NCBI RefSeq assembly: GCF_003589595.1
Contig: NW_020653945.1
Coordinates: forward strand, 7,318,458 to 7,382,457
DNA from: Hyposmocoma kahamanoa
Lineage: Eukaryota; Arthropoda; Insecta; Lepidoptera; Cosmopterigidae
DNA: 64,000 bases
Direction of reading: 5' to 3'
Positions 1 through 11,216 of this stretch are shown here, in pieces. Position numbers and translations under genes: made by a program. The notes below the pieces were generated by a model. The model ran no database searches, was not told where the DNA came from, and saw only the letters and a list, made by a program, of their open reading frames with translations. Numbering within the stretch: the stretch's first letter is position 1; every line of letters starts with the position of its first letter.

Positions 1-198
1 AAAAAAAATTGAATATCAGTTCAATACAAATTTACGTTCCTGTTTCATTCTTACAAATGTACGTAATGTTCTACGCACGTATTGTTGTTGGTAAATCACA
101 AGTTTTTTTTTAAATCAAGATACGGTATAGGGTTTATTGCTAGATTTTTACGCTCGTTATTATTAAACGTTTACAGAACACGGATTTTAAAAAGTACT
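1..198. other. AT-rich non-coding DNA, no feature seen
   Basis: Low-complexity A/T-rich sequence with poly(A) and poly(T) runs. I see no repeat family or coding signal before the family A fragment that follows. Confidence 0.5.
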
Positions 199-282
199 AC
201 ACAAAGATCTGAGGGGCACTGCCACTGCGCCCGTCACCCTGAGACATATTAAGTTGATAAGTCGTTCTTGTAATTTCATTGT
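199..282 (-). mobile_element. SINE family A fragment
   Basis: The plus strand carries the family A core in antisense: AAAGATCTGAGGGGCACTGC, then GCCCGTCACCCTGAGACATA. Both flanking parts of the element are missing, so this is a truncated relic. The sense orientation, defined by the poly(A) end of complete copies, is the minus strand. Confidence 0.75.
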
Positions 283-841
283 AATATGAAGTTTAATATT
301 CTTTTCAGTAATATATTAAAAAATATATAAAACATATATAAAAAAATTGTTTTCACAAAATCTGTTTCGTCACATAGGAGAATTTCGCAAAAATGTGTTA
401 TATGTGGTTAAACCATAAATGCGAATTACACCACATGCATTTCAACGTGGTTTGAAACTATTTAGTTTAAGTACGCTTAACACGTACAACTTGTTTGAAA
501 AATGTAAATACTTTAAATTTTGTCGATGATATGGACAGACTGGAAAATGATATCGATAAATTCTGAAACTGAGGATTGGGCGATAAGAATAATCCTTTTA
601 CTGTTAAAATAAGAATTTAGCTAATGGCGCACCTTTCGAGATATTTATTGCGAAAACTGAAGCTTAATTGGTTTATTCCAATCTGAAAGAAAAGGAATGA
701 AGGCGAATGGAGTAAGGCGAATGGAGTAAGCCGAAGGTGATGGTAATTGAAAGGGATAAAAGTGGAAAAGTGGGGACAACATTCGTAGCGAGAAGGTACA
801 ACATGTAAAAAAAATTGTGTATATGGTATGAATATATATAT
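283..841. other. AT-rich non-coding DNA
   Basis: No family recognised. Positions 700-740 hold a short direct duplication of GGCGAATGGAGTAAG. An open frame on the minus strand near 617-919 is the read-through 3' tail of the LINE that follows and a TA-rich stretch, not a gene. Confidence 0.5.
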
Positions 842-2117
842 ATGTAAAGAAAGAGGCAAACAAACAGACGAGCCACTTGATGGGAGGTGGTCATTGTCGC
901 CCAAGGACATTTGCAACATCAGATGAGCTGCCTATGCGTTGCCAGCCTTTGAGAGCCCGTAAATACGCTTTTTGAAGAACCCCATGTCATAGCGCAAAGG
1001 AAATACTTCAGGAGGAAGATTATTCCACACTTTGCAGGTTCGAGGAAGGAACGAACGAGATGCCAGGCATCTAAGATGTGGGGATGGACTCCATTCCTTT
1101 GGCGGGAGGTGTGATGGTGGAAACGAGACGGTGGTACCAGTTCGAAAAGTTCCTCAGACCACTACCCATTGTAAAGACAGTAAAACACGCACAGAGAGCC
1201 AACGTCTCTCCATAGGCTAAGGGGCTCCATACCGTCTACGAGTTTGTGATCATCGACAATACGAACAGCCCTACGTTGGATGGATTCAAGTGGGTCAAGC
1301 TGGTGTTTGGGAGCTCCTGTCAAGAGATGCGAGCAATACGCCATATGGGGCCGTTCCTGTATTTTATACAACAATGGTCAGTGGTGAGGAATACTGCTTC
1401 GCACTATTGAGCATTTCGAGCTTTTTGGAAGCCAGTTTGGCTTTCCTCTCCAAATGACCCCGGAACTGGACTTCGTTCGTGATGTCGAGTCCAATAAAAA
1501 AAGTCCAAGTATCCCAATACTCTTAAAGATGGTAAGGCCAAAAGGGTAAAGGTGTTCTGGAACTTTAGCGCTATTACAAATGGGGATTTTTTAGTGGTGA
1601 ACGAGCACACTTGTGTCTTTGCGGGGTTAAATTTGACAAGATTCTGTTGGCCCCATTCTGAGACCTGCTCCAAAGAAGTCTCGATTTTCAACACAAGTTG
1701 CTATCTGTTTTGTTCCACTTGCTGGTATATATTTGTGCGACCTGTATAATAGGCATCACTGGTACTGTCATCCGTATAGCAATGAATGTTACTAGTTAAT
1801 AACATATCATATATGAAGCGAGAACAAGGTTGGCGATGGCACAGATCTTTGTGGTGCGTCGGCGTTAATGAGCATACTGTCCGAGCACAATCCGCCCACA
1901 GCGACTTTTAAGCTCCGCTCAGACAGGAAGCTGGCGATCCAAGTGCACAGTAAGATGGTAGCTTCGATAGAAGTGCCTTGTGGCAGACTCAATCAAAAGC
2001 CTTGGCGATGTTGAAGCTCACGGCCATTGTTTCCCCATTGATTTCGATGGCAGCTGGTCATGAGTGTGTGAGATACACGAGAAAATCACTAGCACTACGA
2101 CCGCAGCTATATTAATA
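842..2117 (-). pseudogene. Jockey-type LINE, reverse transcriptase relic
   Basis: This is the 3' half of a non-LTR retrotransposon ORF2, read right to left. Reverse transcriptase motif A (FNIAKAFD) is at 1992-2015. It is followed by a degraded A-P-Q-x-S-V-x-S-P-T-L-F block near 1815-1870, and by the catalytic loop as Y-T-D-D at 1767-1778, where family members usually have Y/F-A-D-D. The C-terminal part with I-Q-R-R-A-x-R-I-V-D-D lies at about 1240-1300 and the terminal region reaches about 880. Frame changes and stops separate the blocks, and the 5' half (endonuclease, ORF1) is absent. So this is a 5'-truncated dead copy, as is usual for LINEs. The closest remembered relatives are Jockey elements of Lepidoptera; the clade assignment is from motif memory, not a search. 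The 3' edge is placed where the TA-rich tail begins and is approximate. Confidence 0.85.
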
Positions 2118-2429
2118 AGAGATGGTTAGTGTGATGATATAGAACGGAAAGTAACAGCAGAAATCAGGTAAATGGAGTTTTGTATACCTTTGTCGATAGC
2201 CGGAACGTGTCAAGAAAGTGCGGGAACCAACCCTGATGTACGGTAGCGAGTATTAGGTGTGACAGAAGAAGCATTAAATTAGGGTAAATGCTGTTAGTAT
2301 AAGAACTTGAGTAGTATGTGCACTGTTAGTGCGTCTGCAAATTAGGCGTTTATAGAACCGCTACAGTGCGCCACTGTGGCGCTGCATCCGCGCCACTACG
2401 AAAAAGTAATAAGAGAACGTCGTGTAGTG

Positions 2430-2600
2430 AAAGATTAGAGTGGTTAAGTTAAACGGATGGATGTTGGTAGAGTTAAACGTGGGAAGAGGTAGACCCTCGA
2501 CCCACATGTCTCGATCAAATCTCGTAAAAGTAAGGAATGTTACGTCGTGCGGGGAGGCTCCTTTCGGGCAGCCCCGATGGTTGCTGGTCAAAGAAGAAGG
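2430..2600 (+). pseudogene. Non-LTR retrotransposon C-terminal scrap
   Basis: A short stretch encodes V-G-R-G-R-P followed by a degenerate HMSRSNLVKV-like block. It resembles the fragment at 63715-64000, which has E-V-G-R-G-R-P-R-R-T-Y-L-N-Q-I. The shared DNA words are ATGTTGGTAGA and GTGGGAAGAGGTAGACC. About 40 bases between these words are missing here. This segment of the protein lies near the ORF2 C terminus of LINE copies common in insect genomes. It is too short and decayed to classify, and a chance match of a low-information motif remains possible. Confidence 0.45.
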
Positions 2601-2639
2601 GCTATTAATTATTGAAAACAAAATACGGTAACTGACAAA

Positions 2640-3185
2640 AATAAAACTACTGTTACTTGGTTTAATACATCATCACTATGAAAATGTGATTTGTAAGTGT
2701 TTGCAAGGATTAAGTTACACTTTATACGTTCTTTTCCGCTTTTAGCATTTAGCAAAAATGTGTTAACCACACTTGACACCTAAAGTAATAATTTTGTTGA
2801 TATATCGAATTGTGCATGAAACCATTTTCATTTAATTCCTAATCATAAGTTTGTTAACTTAAAAAAATGGTAATAAATTGAACGTAATGCTTACTTCATT
2901 ATAAATCTTTTGATATACAATTGGCCTGTAAACTTCATTAATTAAATAAGTGACAAACAGTTGCAAAAAATCTTTATGCTCAATATTTCGAAACTGTCAT
3001 TTTGTGGGTTAACTCATTTATGCAGAACACGGCCCACTAATTTTCGTAAAGTTCTGGTTACCTGTTCAACGGATCCATACTGCCTCCTCGAGAACACTCC
3101 GCGCCTCGAAATGAGTTCACTCGCTGACGAACTGCGAACAAGAGAATGTAATTTAGATGAATAAGGACAATACCTGCTGTACTTA
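2640..3185. other. Non-coding DNA, no feature seen
   Basis: AT-rich sequence. A 115-codon open frame on the minus strand (3014-3361) begins in this stretch and runs into the family E copy. I recognise no domain in it, and its second half is repeat sequence. Confidence 0.4.
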
Positions 3186-3840
3186 CGAGGGGCGGTAAAA
3201 AATATATTTTTCACCTCACTTGCTCGGAAGGCTTTGTTTCTCATTAGAAATCTGCGCGTCAAAAGTGTTTTCAGCACGCTAGCGTGTAAAAGGTTTTTGA
3301 AACTCGAACTTGTCGATGTACTGTGGTTTTTCTTATGATGAAAAAAAACAAGATAAGACACGTTGAACTACGCGATTTTACTTACTTATGTACCTAATAT
3401 ACATCCGTTGGTATACTTCACGGAAGAAAGAAAAAGATATGTGGTCTGTGGTAGATATATTTTATTCTCATTATTGTTGACATTAAATTGACAATGATTA
3501 CTAATTGTGTTTATTAAATAATTTTAACTCATCGAAGGACTAAAATAATTTCAATAATCATTTAATCACACAAAATTATAAACGTACAAGCAAGAATAAA
3601 ATTGATGAGGTGTAAATTCACGTATCCGAAGGTAAACTTTTTCTTTTGATTTAGAAAACTGATGTTTTATAGTTCAACTGTTTTTCTTTCATCTATCATT
3701 TTCTTCGCTATAATGAGGTGAAATGTTATGTATTTCGCTCGGCAAAATTGTTTTACGTCTCGTGCGTTGAAACCCTCGCTACGCTCAGGAATGTATTTTT
3801 GAATCACTCACTTCGCAAGCACTCGCGTCAAAACTATTTT
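3186..3840 (+). mobile_element. Dispersed repeat family E, copy 1
   Basis: This matches the reverse complement of 28680-29165 over its whole length. Shared blocks include CTCATTAGAAATCTGCG, AAAGGTTTTTGAAA, CGTTGAACTACGCGAT, TTGACATTAAATTGACAATG and CGCTACGCTCAG. A segment at about 3515-3650 has no counterpart in the other copy and looks like a later insertion. No protein is recognisable, so the class (MITE-like or LINE end) is unknown. A family B SINE abuts its right edge. Confidence 0.65.
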
Positions 3841-3842
3841 TT

Positions 3843-4018
3843 AACACGCGCACTCATAGCCACGAGTGCCATGGACACAAACATAGATAACCACAAATTA
3901 CACCCAAACTCACGAGAGAAATAAATGTGGGCCATACAAATATTTCTCCCTGCCCGGGAATCGAACCCGGGATCTCTGCGTGACAGGCAGACCAGCATGG
4001 TAACCGTTCGGCCACCAA
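3843..4018 (-). mobile_element. SINE family B with tRNA-like head
   Basis: Read on the minus strand, the head is GGTGGCCGAACGGTTACC (A box region), then CCCGGGTTCGATTCCCGGG (T arm with B box). The family body follows (ATATTTGTATGGCC, ACACCAAATT in antisense). This copy reads CTGCCTGTCACGCAG in the anticodon-arm position, so its anticodon would be GTC (Asp). Other copies have lost this reading. The tail near 3843 is short. Confidence 0.88.
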
Positions 4019-4128
4019 ATTGAAGGCGAGAGTGAATGGGCATTATTTAGGTGTGCATTCTCCATGATGAGATGAAATTTAAATGCACACTCATTTTATC
4101 ATAAAATAAGTCAATATGACCAAAAGTT

Positions 4129-4180
4129 ACCTAACAAACAAACAAACAAAACAACACACAACAAACAAACTAACAAAAGT
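4129..4180. repeat. Low-complexity AACA-rich stretch
   Basis: Runs of AACAAACAAACAAA and variants, an imperfect tetranucleotide-like tract. Confidence 0.8.
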
Positions 4181-4519
4181 AACATAGTTAAAAACCCACA
4201 GACACGAATGCTTCATCAAACAAAAGTCCGTGTGAAATTGGATAAAAAATAACTTAAAGTTCTATCTTTCTAGAAAACTGTCATTTAAAGCTGCGGCAAG
4301 CTTTATGTCTTAGAATCTTGTAAGACTCAAGGAGAAAATTAATGTTGACTTATACCACATTTACATGACATTGTTTTGAAATATAAAAACCGAACCGTAA
4401 GCATGAGATTCTAACATTAGAAAACTCGAATAACTTATAAGTCAATGCTTTTAGAGCAGAATAAAAAAAATCTTGGAAGCGGTGCGTAGTTGAGCGTAAA
4501 AGATGACTTGACAGGATTC

Positions 4520-5320
4520 GAGAATTAAATATTGCTTTAACCGGAGCCTGAAATATGAGGGGCGGATAGCTTTTGGTTTACAAACCGGGAAGACCGTATT
4601 GCATGGATTTTTAGCGTAAATAACTTTGATTAGTATTGGAGATGAGTAAAATACTTAATCGGGCAAACTCTTCCTCTCGGAAGGTTTATTGCTCTTACCC
4701 TTAAGTAGGAGAATTAAATATGGCTCGAACCGGAGTATGACATATGAAGGATGTAAAAGCTTTCGGTTCATACCTAACCAGGAACACGGTAATTGCATGG
4801 ATTTATGGCGAAAATAATAATGTAACTCTAATTAGTTTTGGTGATGCGTAATATACTTAATTGTGCCAATTTTTTTCTAGTAGGTATATTGCCCTTGGCC
4901 TAGAGTAAGAGAATTATGAATTGGACTCTAACAGGAGCATGAAATATAAGGGACGGGATAGATTCTGGTTCATATATAAACCCGGAACAAGGATTTTTAT
5001 GTTGTATGTTCTCACATTGTAATTACATGGAACTATGGCGAAAATAATAATGTAACTTTGATTAGTATTGCAAGTGCATAAAATAATTAAATGTGCAAGC
5101 TCTTTTGTTCCAAATGTTTACTGCCCTTAGCCTTAAATAGGAGAATTAAATAAACAACCCAACAAAAGGTCCCTAACCGGATAATGAAATATGAGGGACG
5201 GAATAGTTCTTGGTTTATAGACCCTGTTCCACATGGTTATTGCAAGGATTTATAGCGTCAATAGTAATGTAACTTTTTATTAATATTAGACATGCGCAAA
5301 ATATTTATTTAGATATATTT
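4520..5320. repeat. Four-unit tandem repeat, about 190-230 bp per unit
   Basis: Units start at about 4521, 4711, 4911 and 5142, each opening with GAGAATTA. Each unit then passes through AACCGGAG..TGAAATAT, a GGTT.ATA..CC block, GCATGGATTTATGGCG, AATAATGTAACTTTGATTAG and a GTGCAA-CTCTT end. The third unit is longer because of an extra 30 bases near 5000-5030. The units differ by many substitutions, so the array is old. No open frame is conserved across the units. Confidence 0.85.
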
Positions 5321-5324
5321 AATA

Positions 5325-5840
5325 GAAATATTTATTTATTGCATTTAGTTCTAAGTTACCTTCAATTATAATTTTTATTCAAATTAGAAATGCGAAATAT
5401 GACCGCTATCTCGTATTTCAAATCTGAGTATCGTTGAATGAATTTATTGAATAGTCTGACGCGCAGTTAATTTTCAATTAAGGTCGAATACGATTCCACT
5501 AATTTATAGCTTACAAAGAACGTTTCGCTTTGATGAGTCTACAACTGAATTAGAACCAGCTGTAGTGGATCTCTGTAAATTTGTCAATGGTATTTGCGCG
5601 TCGCTTTTGTCTACCAATTAAGTTGTAATTGATATAAACGCATGGCTAACCTGACCTCCTATTTGACGGATGTCGCTTTACGACTAACATCTATTCTACT
5701 TATGTAGAGCGATAACATTATTGAGTATTAGGATCTTCAAAGCTTTGAGGTTCTGTATTAAAAAAATACAAAAGTAAGCCATGCAATTTGTTGGCGACTG
5801 TACAATATTTCAGGGGAAATCGTCTTCGTAAATTAATAAA
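5325..5840. other. Non-coding DNA, no feature seen
   Basis: Unique-looking AT-rich sequence between the tandem array and the GT/GTGC microsatellite. No repeat family or coding signal recognised. Confidence 0.4.
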
Positions 5841-5841
5841 G

Positions 5842-5853
5842 TGTATGTGTGTG

Positions 5854-5884
<31 letters not shown>

Positions 5885-5940
5885 ATGTGCGTGGGCGTGC
5901 GCGTGCGCTTGCGGGTGTGGGTGTGTGTGTGTGTGTATGT
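5842..5940. repeat. Compound GT / GTGC microsatellite
   Basis: A GT tract leads into several GTGC units, then interrupted GCGT/GGGTGT sequence and a second GT tract. Cysteine- or histidine-rich open frames on both strands here are artefacts of this repeat. Confidence 0.95.
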
Positions 5941-5944
5941 ATTA

Positions 5945-7412
5945 GTGAATAATGCATATGAGTATTGGAGTAACAAAGTACAAAACTATTGTTTTGGAGA
6001 ACAGTCGATTTCACGGATTAAACAGGAACATTAAAAAATGATTCACTTTCGTCATTGTTCAATAATTTTCACTTTATTACACCGTTTTTACAGTCGTAAT
6101 AATTCATTGGATAAATTTGTATTATTTTATTAACTTCATTGTACAAATAGGCAGATTGTTTAGAGTACTGTTTTCTTGCAAAAGTTCCATTTGTTTGTTG
6201 GGAAGGAACTACTATATCGTTTCTTTTTATTTTAAAACTTTATAAATAAAATAAGATAGGCGGAGAAAATTTTTTCCGCTTCTCCTTCGCCGGTAACTCA
6301 CCTTGAGGCGTTTTCGATAAAGCATTTGTATATTGGAGCGTTTTCACATGTTGACGAACGACGACGACAAGTAGTGTTTTATTCTACAGACATGTTTTAT
6401 TCAGTATGTCGTATATTTAGAAGAAAACACTTTTTTTAGATATGACTTGTTTAATGAAAGAACTGACAGCATGATACGATATATTTTATTCAATGTATGA
6501 TGATTTGACACCCATGAATGACCGTGTTTGTACTTTTCTTATTATCATTTCGAACGACATTATGACACAATATTATATTCCAGAAGAATCATATTCACAC
6601 ATTAAACATGAAAGTAAAATGGTTATTACTTTGCATTACTACATACAGTAGTACATTAGTACATAAAGTATAACCAAAAATATTAAACCACATTAATTAT
6701 TTAAGTAAAATGTATTTTACATGATTTTACAACTATTTTGGCGTTACAAACTGACATTAAAAAGAATAGTTGCTATCATGAGAAATTGAAAAATATAGTA
6801 GAAGTTGTTATTCTGTTCTCAAACAAAATAAAACGATCTATGTATCGTCCCTGCGAAGATCTTGCCCTTGAGCGGCCGACTCTGATTGGTGAATAGGTAC
6901 ACTAAAATCCCGCTCTAGTGAAAATTAGGTACGCTGCACGGGACAACCTACGCTCCATGCGAACCTTGAACGTTCCGCCAAATGCCCCGCACAGGTGCGA
7001 ATTTGCTGCCTCAGTCCAGTTTCCAAACTTTTTTATCTTGTAAACCACTTGCCAATTTACTCTGTTTTGCATAGACCCCTTGCCCTTCTAAACTGGGATT
7101 TTATAATTTGTAATATCCAATAAACTTATACAGGGTATTTATTTATTATATCGAATAGGGGTGATTCTACTCATTAATACGGAGAACGATTATTATGCAG
7201 ACCCCTCTGAATTCACCAAAAAAGCACAACGACCTACCGACTCAAGGGTTTCGAACATGTGATTTGGAATCATTTCGGGTGTAACGCAATTAAGTTAACA
7301 ACCTGTATAACACCTAACGTTTAACTTACAACGCAATCAATAAAACTTGTGTATTTACACAATACATTAACATATATTTACATCAAATGTTTCTACATAT
7401 TATATACCTACA
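5945..7412. other. Mostly unique non-coding DNA
   Basis: The part at 6840-7110 is clearly richer in G and C than its surroundings (GAGCGGCCGACTCTGATTGG, GCCCCGCACAGGTGCG) and may be a distinct element or a regulatory/exonic island. I found no long open frame, splice-supported exon or repeat partner for it in this window. Confidence 0.4.
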
Positions 7413-7600
7413 ACAAGTCGCGGGCCTGGTGGTAGGCGACACGCCTGTCTATAACAGTGGCAATGCTGCTCAGAGCTTTAAGTCGCTAAGATCCGAGGGG
7501 CACAATCACTGCTCTTGTCACCCTGATACATAAGTTGACAAGTCTCATGTGCCTGTATTTTTACCAGCACCCTTACCCTTCAAAACCAGAACACGGTAAC
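7413..7600 (-). mobile_element. SINE family A copy
   Basis: Antisense A sequence on the plus strand: GGCCTGGTGGTAGGCGACACG, CTCAGAGCTTTAAGTCG, CATAAGTTGACAAGTCTCATG, then CACCCTTACCCTTCAAAACC. The poly(A) end and the 5' third (CTGCCGCC through TAGTAGCAGTAG) are missing. Confidence 0.85.
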
Positions 7601-7703
7601 ATTTGATGAATAAATAATTAAATTAAATGTATAGAAATTAGACGTAATGTCTTCGAGCATTTATTTTTTCGTACACCGTACACTACACTATTGGGGCCTT
7701 ACC

Positions 7704-7832
7704 ATGAACTCTTATTACAGTTCAGTATAGGTTCGTAACGACAAAAAAGCGGGATAGTGATATACACTTCATGTAGCGCTGTCTCACAACGATTCATTTT
7801 AGGTCCTAAACTGAATCGTAATAACAGTAAAT
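7704..7832. repeat. Small inverted-repeat element
   Basis: TATTACAGTTCAGTATAGG near 7712-7731 is mirrored by CCTAAACTGAATCGTAATA near 7804-7824, with a few mismatches. The space between the arms is about 75 bases. It is probably a degraded MITE; no clear target duplication. Confidence 0.5.
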
Positions 7833-8998
7833 ATTATTCTAGATATTTTAATTTAAATTTTCCGCATTTGACGTTGACACCTGTCCAAAGTTGAACTTTA
7901 CTGAACGATAACAATGGAGTCATTGTTATTACTTATACTATAAGTGATTTCACAACAGCGAAAAAATGAAATCTCGTTTTTATCTACGTGGCTTTTCACT
8001 GATAGAAAAACGAGTTTTTTTCACGCTAAATAAAACTTCAAAAGATATTTCTAAACATTCTTAGAAACATTATTCTTCCAATTATTCAAATTTTTCCCAT
8101 TTTTCGGGAAATTTTCCGGAAAAATTTGCACTATTTGAAATATTTCGTATAATTACCCAACAGTACCGAAAACTAACAGACAATCAAACAATTATAAGCG
8201 ATTTAGATCCGAAAAAATAGTTTCATGTACAACCATGTTATCTGGAATTGGCTTTATCAAGCTTCTTTTAAAAGACTATCAGCCTGAGCATTTTAATCAC
8301 ACGCGAAGAGCGCATTATTCAAACGACTTTAGTAGTGATTGTATTGGAAGTCTTGACACCTTGCCCCAGCCAGTTTATTTGCGTATGCAGAGAAATTGAA
8401 TCCTTGACCTTTCGTTCGCAGGTTCGATAAATTAGTATTGCAGGGTAGCGTGGTCTATAGAGTTGCCAAGTAAGTTTGAAATTTCCGAATTTAATTATTT
8501 TTCTTGAGAACTTTTGTATATAATTATATTTTTGATGAGGAATTTGGGAAATAAACTTTTCCAAATTGGTTTTGATCTTAGAGTTCTGGGTAGGGCCCCC
8601 TAGTGATTTTTGTTGCTCTGGTACTCGCAGTACAGGGAATTCCCTACTTTGAGATGTAATTGGCACATTGTTATGTTATTATGATCATTAGATATACCTC
8701 TATTATTATGAGTATGATTAATTGTCAGATAAGATCCTTATTTCTTTTTTTCGGTTTACGTACTTTTAAAGACCAGGTTCAGTATAAAATAACCATACAA
8801 CTTTCAGTATATGAAAGAAAAAAATCAAAAAGTGATTCATGGTAAATGTTAACCCAGTCGACCAATATAATAGTAACATTTTTTGGGATTTCACCGAAGT
8901 AGCCGTAGTAAAACTTGATTAGTTTCATGTACTGAATCTACTGTTTAAATAATGTAATATAATAAATTTGGACCTATGTATAAACAAAAATAGTTATT
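7833..8998. other. Non-coding DNA with one unassigned open frame
   Basis: A 115-codon frame on the minus strand (8319-8666) shows no domain, signal peptide or membrane segment that I recognise. It overlaps GTACTCGCAGTACAGGGAATTC-type sequence that recurs in opposite orientation near 20692-20718, so it is probably repeat-derived. A family P remnant (GATTTAGATCCGAAAAAATAG) lies at about 8200-8225. Confidence 0.4.
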
Positions 8999-9093
8999 TT
9001 TGATACAAGTGCGGAAAGTTAGTCATTATTCACGAGTCTCGAGGCATCGAGACTCGAGACAAGTGAAAATGACAAATCCGCATGTGTATCAAA
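8999..9093. repeat. 95-nt foldback element
   Basis: Nearly the whole segment folds on itself: TTTGATACA..TGCGGA at the left pairs with TCCGCATGTGTATCAAA at the right. The centre is a perfect 10-bp stem, CGAGTCTCGA / TCGAGACTCG, with a 4-base loop GGCA. It looks like a tiny MITE. A hairpin RNA would have a similar shape. Confidence 0.75.
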
Positions 9094-9869
9094 CAACGTT
9101 TTTTAATACATTTGCGAAAAACCTACATTGAAAGTAAAATAAAAGTCTTTAAAAAAACCAATTTATTATTATTCCTTTGTTTATAAGAAAGTCAAATCGT
9201 AAAAAAGTTAATGAAAAAGGCGGGAATGTAAACGATGAAAAAAATTAGTACTTTTTTTGGCCGACTTTTTTCAATATGGCAACTGTTGCCAGTATTCAGC
9301 AACATTAAAATTACTATTTTATATTACTTTATTTTCTACATAATCGCTACTAAGGAGCATTTACTACATAGGTGTAAAAATGTGGTCTCTCCATAGATAT
9401 AGTATAGTAATGACGAATGACTTACGTCACAAAGCACATAAATATGAAATAAATATACAACCTCTTTAGTTGTATGTTTAAGACTTAAAACAACAGTAAA
9501 TTTAAAAAAAACTGGAAAAGTAAAAAGCACTACAAAATACCACGTTTTGAGCAACTGTATTAAAAAATATATTTTATTTAATCACCTCATCGTTGCATTA
9601 CTTTTTCAAACTCGTATCTTTTAGCACAAAATAACAGAAATGCAAAAAGTGCATTTTATATACAAATTTACACGCTGATTTCACTTCGTGTTTCCTTCAT
9701 ATTCACACGCATGTGGCTTTTACTGATTCTTGAAGTAATGTATCCAAATTAACAACGTAACAGGAAACAACCATGGTAAGAAACTGAAAAAAAAAGAAGT
9801 TTTTTCCATCTCCTGAATAATCACTGTTTATAAGAAACGTGTTTGAGAAAGTAAAGCTTCGTCTTGTTA
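9094..9869. other. AT-rich non-coding DNA
   Basis: No recognised feature. Short minus-strand open frames near 9336-9554 are A/T-driven. Confidence 0.4.
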
Positions 9870-10061
9870 GAGCGATGCCACATGGCCATTGCATTGGCAT
9901 GGCATTATGACGCTGCGTTGTACCTACTATGCATAAATCAGAACGATGTCCCACATGGTGCGTTGAAACGATGCGCCACCACGACCGCAAGCAATTTAGT
10001 ACGTTGAATTGATAGCATCGCGACGACGTAACGCACCGGCAATGCCCGTGTGGCATCGCTC
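9870..10061. mobile_element. MITE-like element, 23-bp inverted ends
   Basis: The left end GAGCGATGCCACATGGCCAT and the right end, read in reverse complement, GAGCGATGCCACACGGGCAT match over about 23 bases with two mismatches. The interior is GC-richer than the flanks. A 117-codon minus-strand frame covering it is a by-product, not a gene. No target duplication is evident. Confidence 0.75.
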
Positions 10062-10210
10062 GAGGGTGTGATTGGACCCATCAATACTAATCACTTTTAC
10101 TTTGTACTAAGTTATTGTTGCTGATGGGTCAATACAATCACATTCTAAAATATGGTGGTCCATGTGGATCTTCCTAATATCAGAAAATAAAATATATATT
10201 TAGGAAATGA

Positions 10211-10250
10211 ACGGACGGTTGTCACGGTTGTCACCGTGACAACCGTCCGT
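10211..10250. repeat. Perfect 17-bp stem hairpin
   Basis: ACGGACGGTTGTCACGG is followed after 6 bases by its exact reverse complement CCGTGACAACCGTCCGT. It lies directly at the start of a family P copy. Confidence 0.9.
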
Positions 10251-10345
10251 GACCTTGGGACCTGTAAAGGGCCTGAAACGTTGGTTTGTTTGAAAAAACA
10301 AATATACGCGATTTAAATCCGGAAAAATAATTTCATTTCCTATGT
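10245..10345 (+). mobile_element. Repeat family P copy
   Basis: This carries GACCTGTAAAGGGCCTGAAACG, a GTTTG...AACAAATATACGCG stretch and AAATCCGGAAAAATAATTTCA. Other copies are at 24222-24325 (plus) and 34105-34215 (minus). The core resembles the terminal regions of Penelope-like elements; that assignment is from memory. Confidence 0.7.
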
Positions 10346-11179
10346 GTAACAATCGCGAAAATCTAAGAACTCGATAAAATATATATTTATTTAAATAAAT
10401 TTTTAAAATTATGAAGAATAAAAAGGTAACGAATGTAAGGTTAATAGTAGTTATTCACGAGAATGTACATACGTATGAATGTCCCTCTAATTAATGTTGC
10501 GTAAATGAATAAAGATAAACTGTAGTCTAACTAGTTTCACAGACTTTCTTTCCTCAGCTAGGGTTGGGTTGAAGAGGTGTCTTCTATAGATTAGCTAACC
10601 TTAGTATTGTGTCCTTTGTAACATGTGCCTTTAAATATCGTTTCTTTCTGCAATAAACAATTTATTAAATAAAATTAGTTGGGTGGTACAGAATCGAAAG
10701 CATGACAAGTGACACTCACACAAATTCACAAATTTTTTATATTATCGCTTAATATAAAAAACACCAAATTGAGAACCTCCTCCTTTTTGAAGTCGTTTAA
10801 TGAGCTAAATGTTCTTACGCATTCGACCAAAATGCGTATTATAAACTTAATAGAGCGGTACGGTGATAGGTAAGGAAAGTTTCATCAACAATGCTGTTAT
10901 TAACTTCTAACCTTCTCACCCGTGTATTTATATAAAAGTGTAAGATTTATACCAACCCTACGTTCAGACTCTACGTTGCCGGACTTCTAAAACTACTATG
11001 CAGCCGCTTTGTACAGTGAGTAGCAAATTGCAATTCATGGAGCGTGTTTCTGTTTGACGCAGAATGTCGAACATGTGAACTCATCGCTTTAATTAATGTG
11101 GCTGGCGACTAGTTTGACACTGTACAGAACTGGCTTCGAGGTTGCTTGGGTTAAATCACGAACGTCTTTTGAAACTGAA
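10346..11179. other. Non-coding DNA
   Basis: Apart from the family G fragment at 10745-10803, no feature is recognised here. Confidence 0.4.
10745..10803 (-). mobile_element. Repeat family G fragment
   Basis: TTGAGAACCTCCTCCTTTTT and GAAGTCGTTTAA are the reverse complement of the start of the longer copy at 59640-59880 (GACTTCAAAAAAAGGAGGAGG). Confidence 0.75.
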
Positions 11180-11216
11180 AATTTCATAGTATATATATAT
11201 ATATATATATACTATG

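Noticed and set aside
4520..5320. CRISPR-like array
   Set aside because: Units are 190-230 bp and homologous throughout with no short identical repeats separated by unique spacers. The genome is eukaryotic.
5718..6034. Cys/Val- and Thr/His-rich frames on both strands
   Set aside because: Produced by the GT/GTGC microsatellite.
8319..8666. 115-codon frame as a gene
   Set aside because: No recognisable domain, and part of the DNA recurs inverted near 20692-20718. Kept only as an unassigned frame.
9703..10056. 117-codon frame as a gene
   Set aside because: Half of it is the MITE at 9870-10061 read through its inverted ends; no domain or codon pattern supports it.
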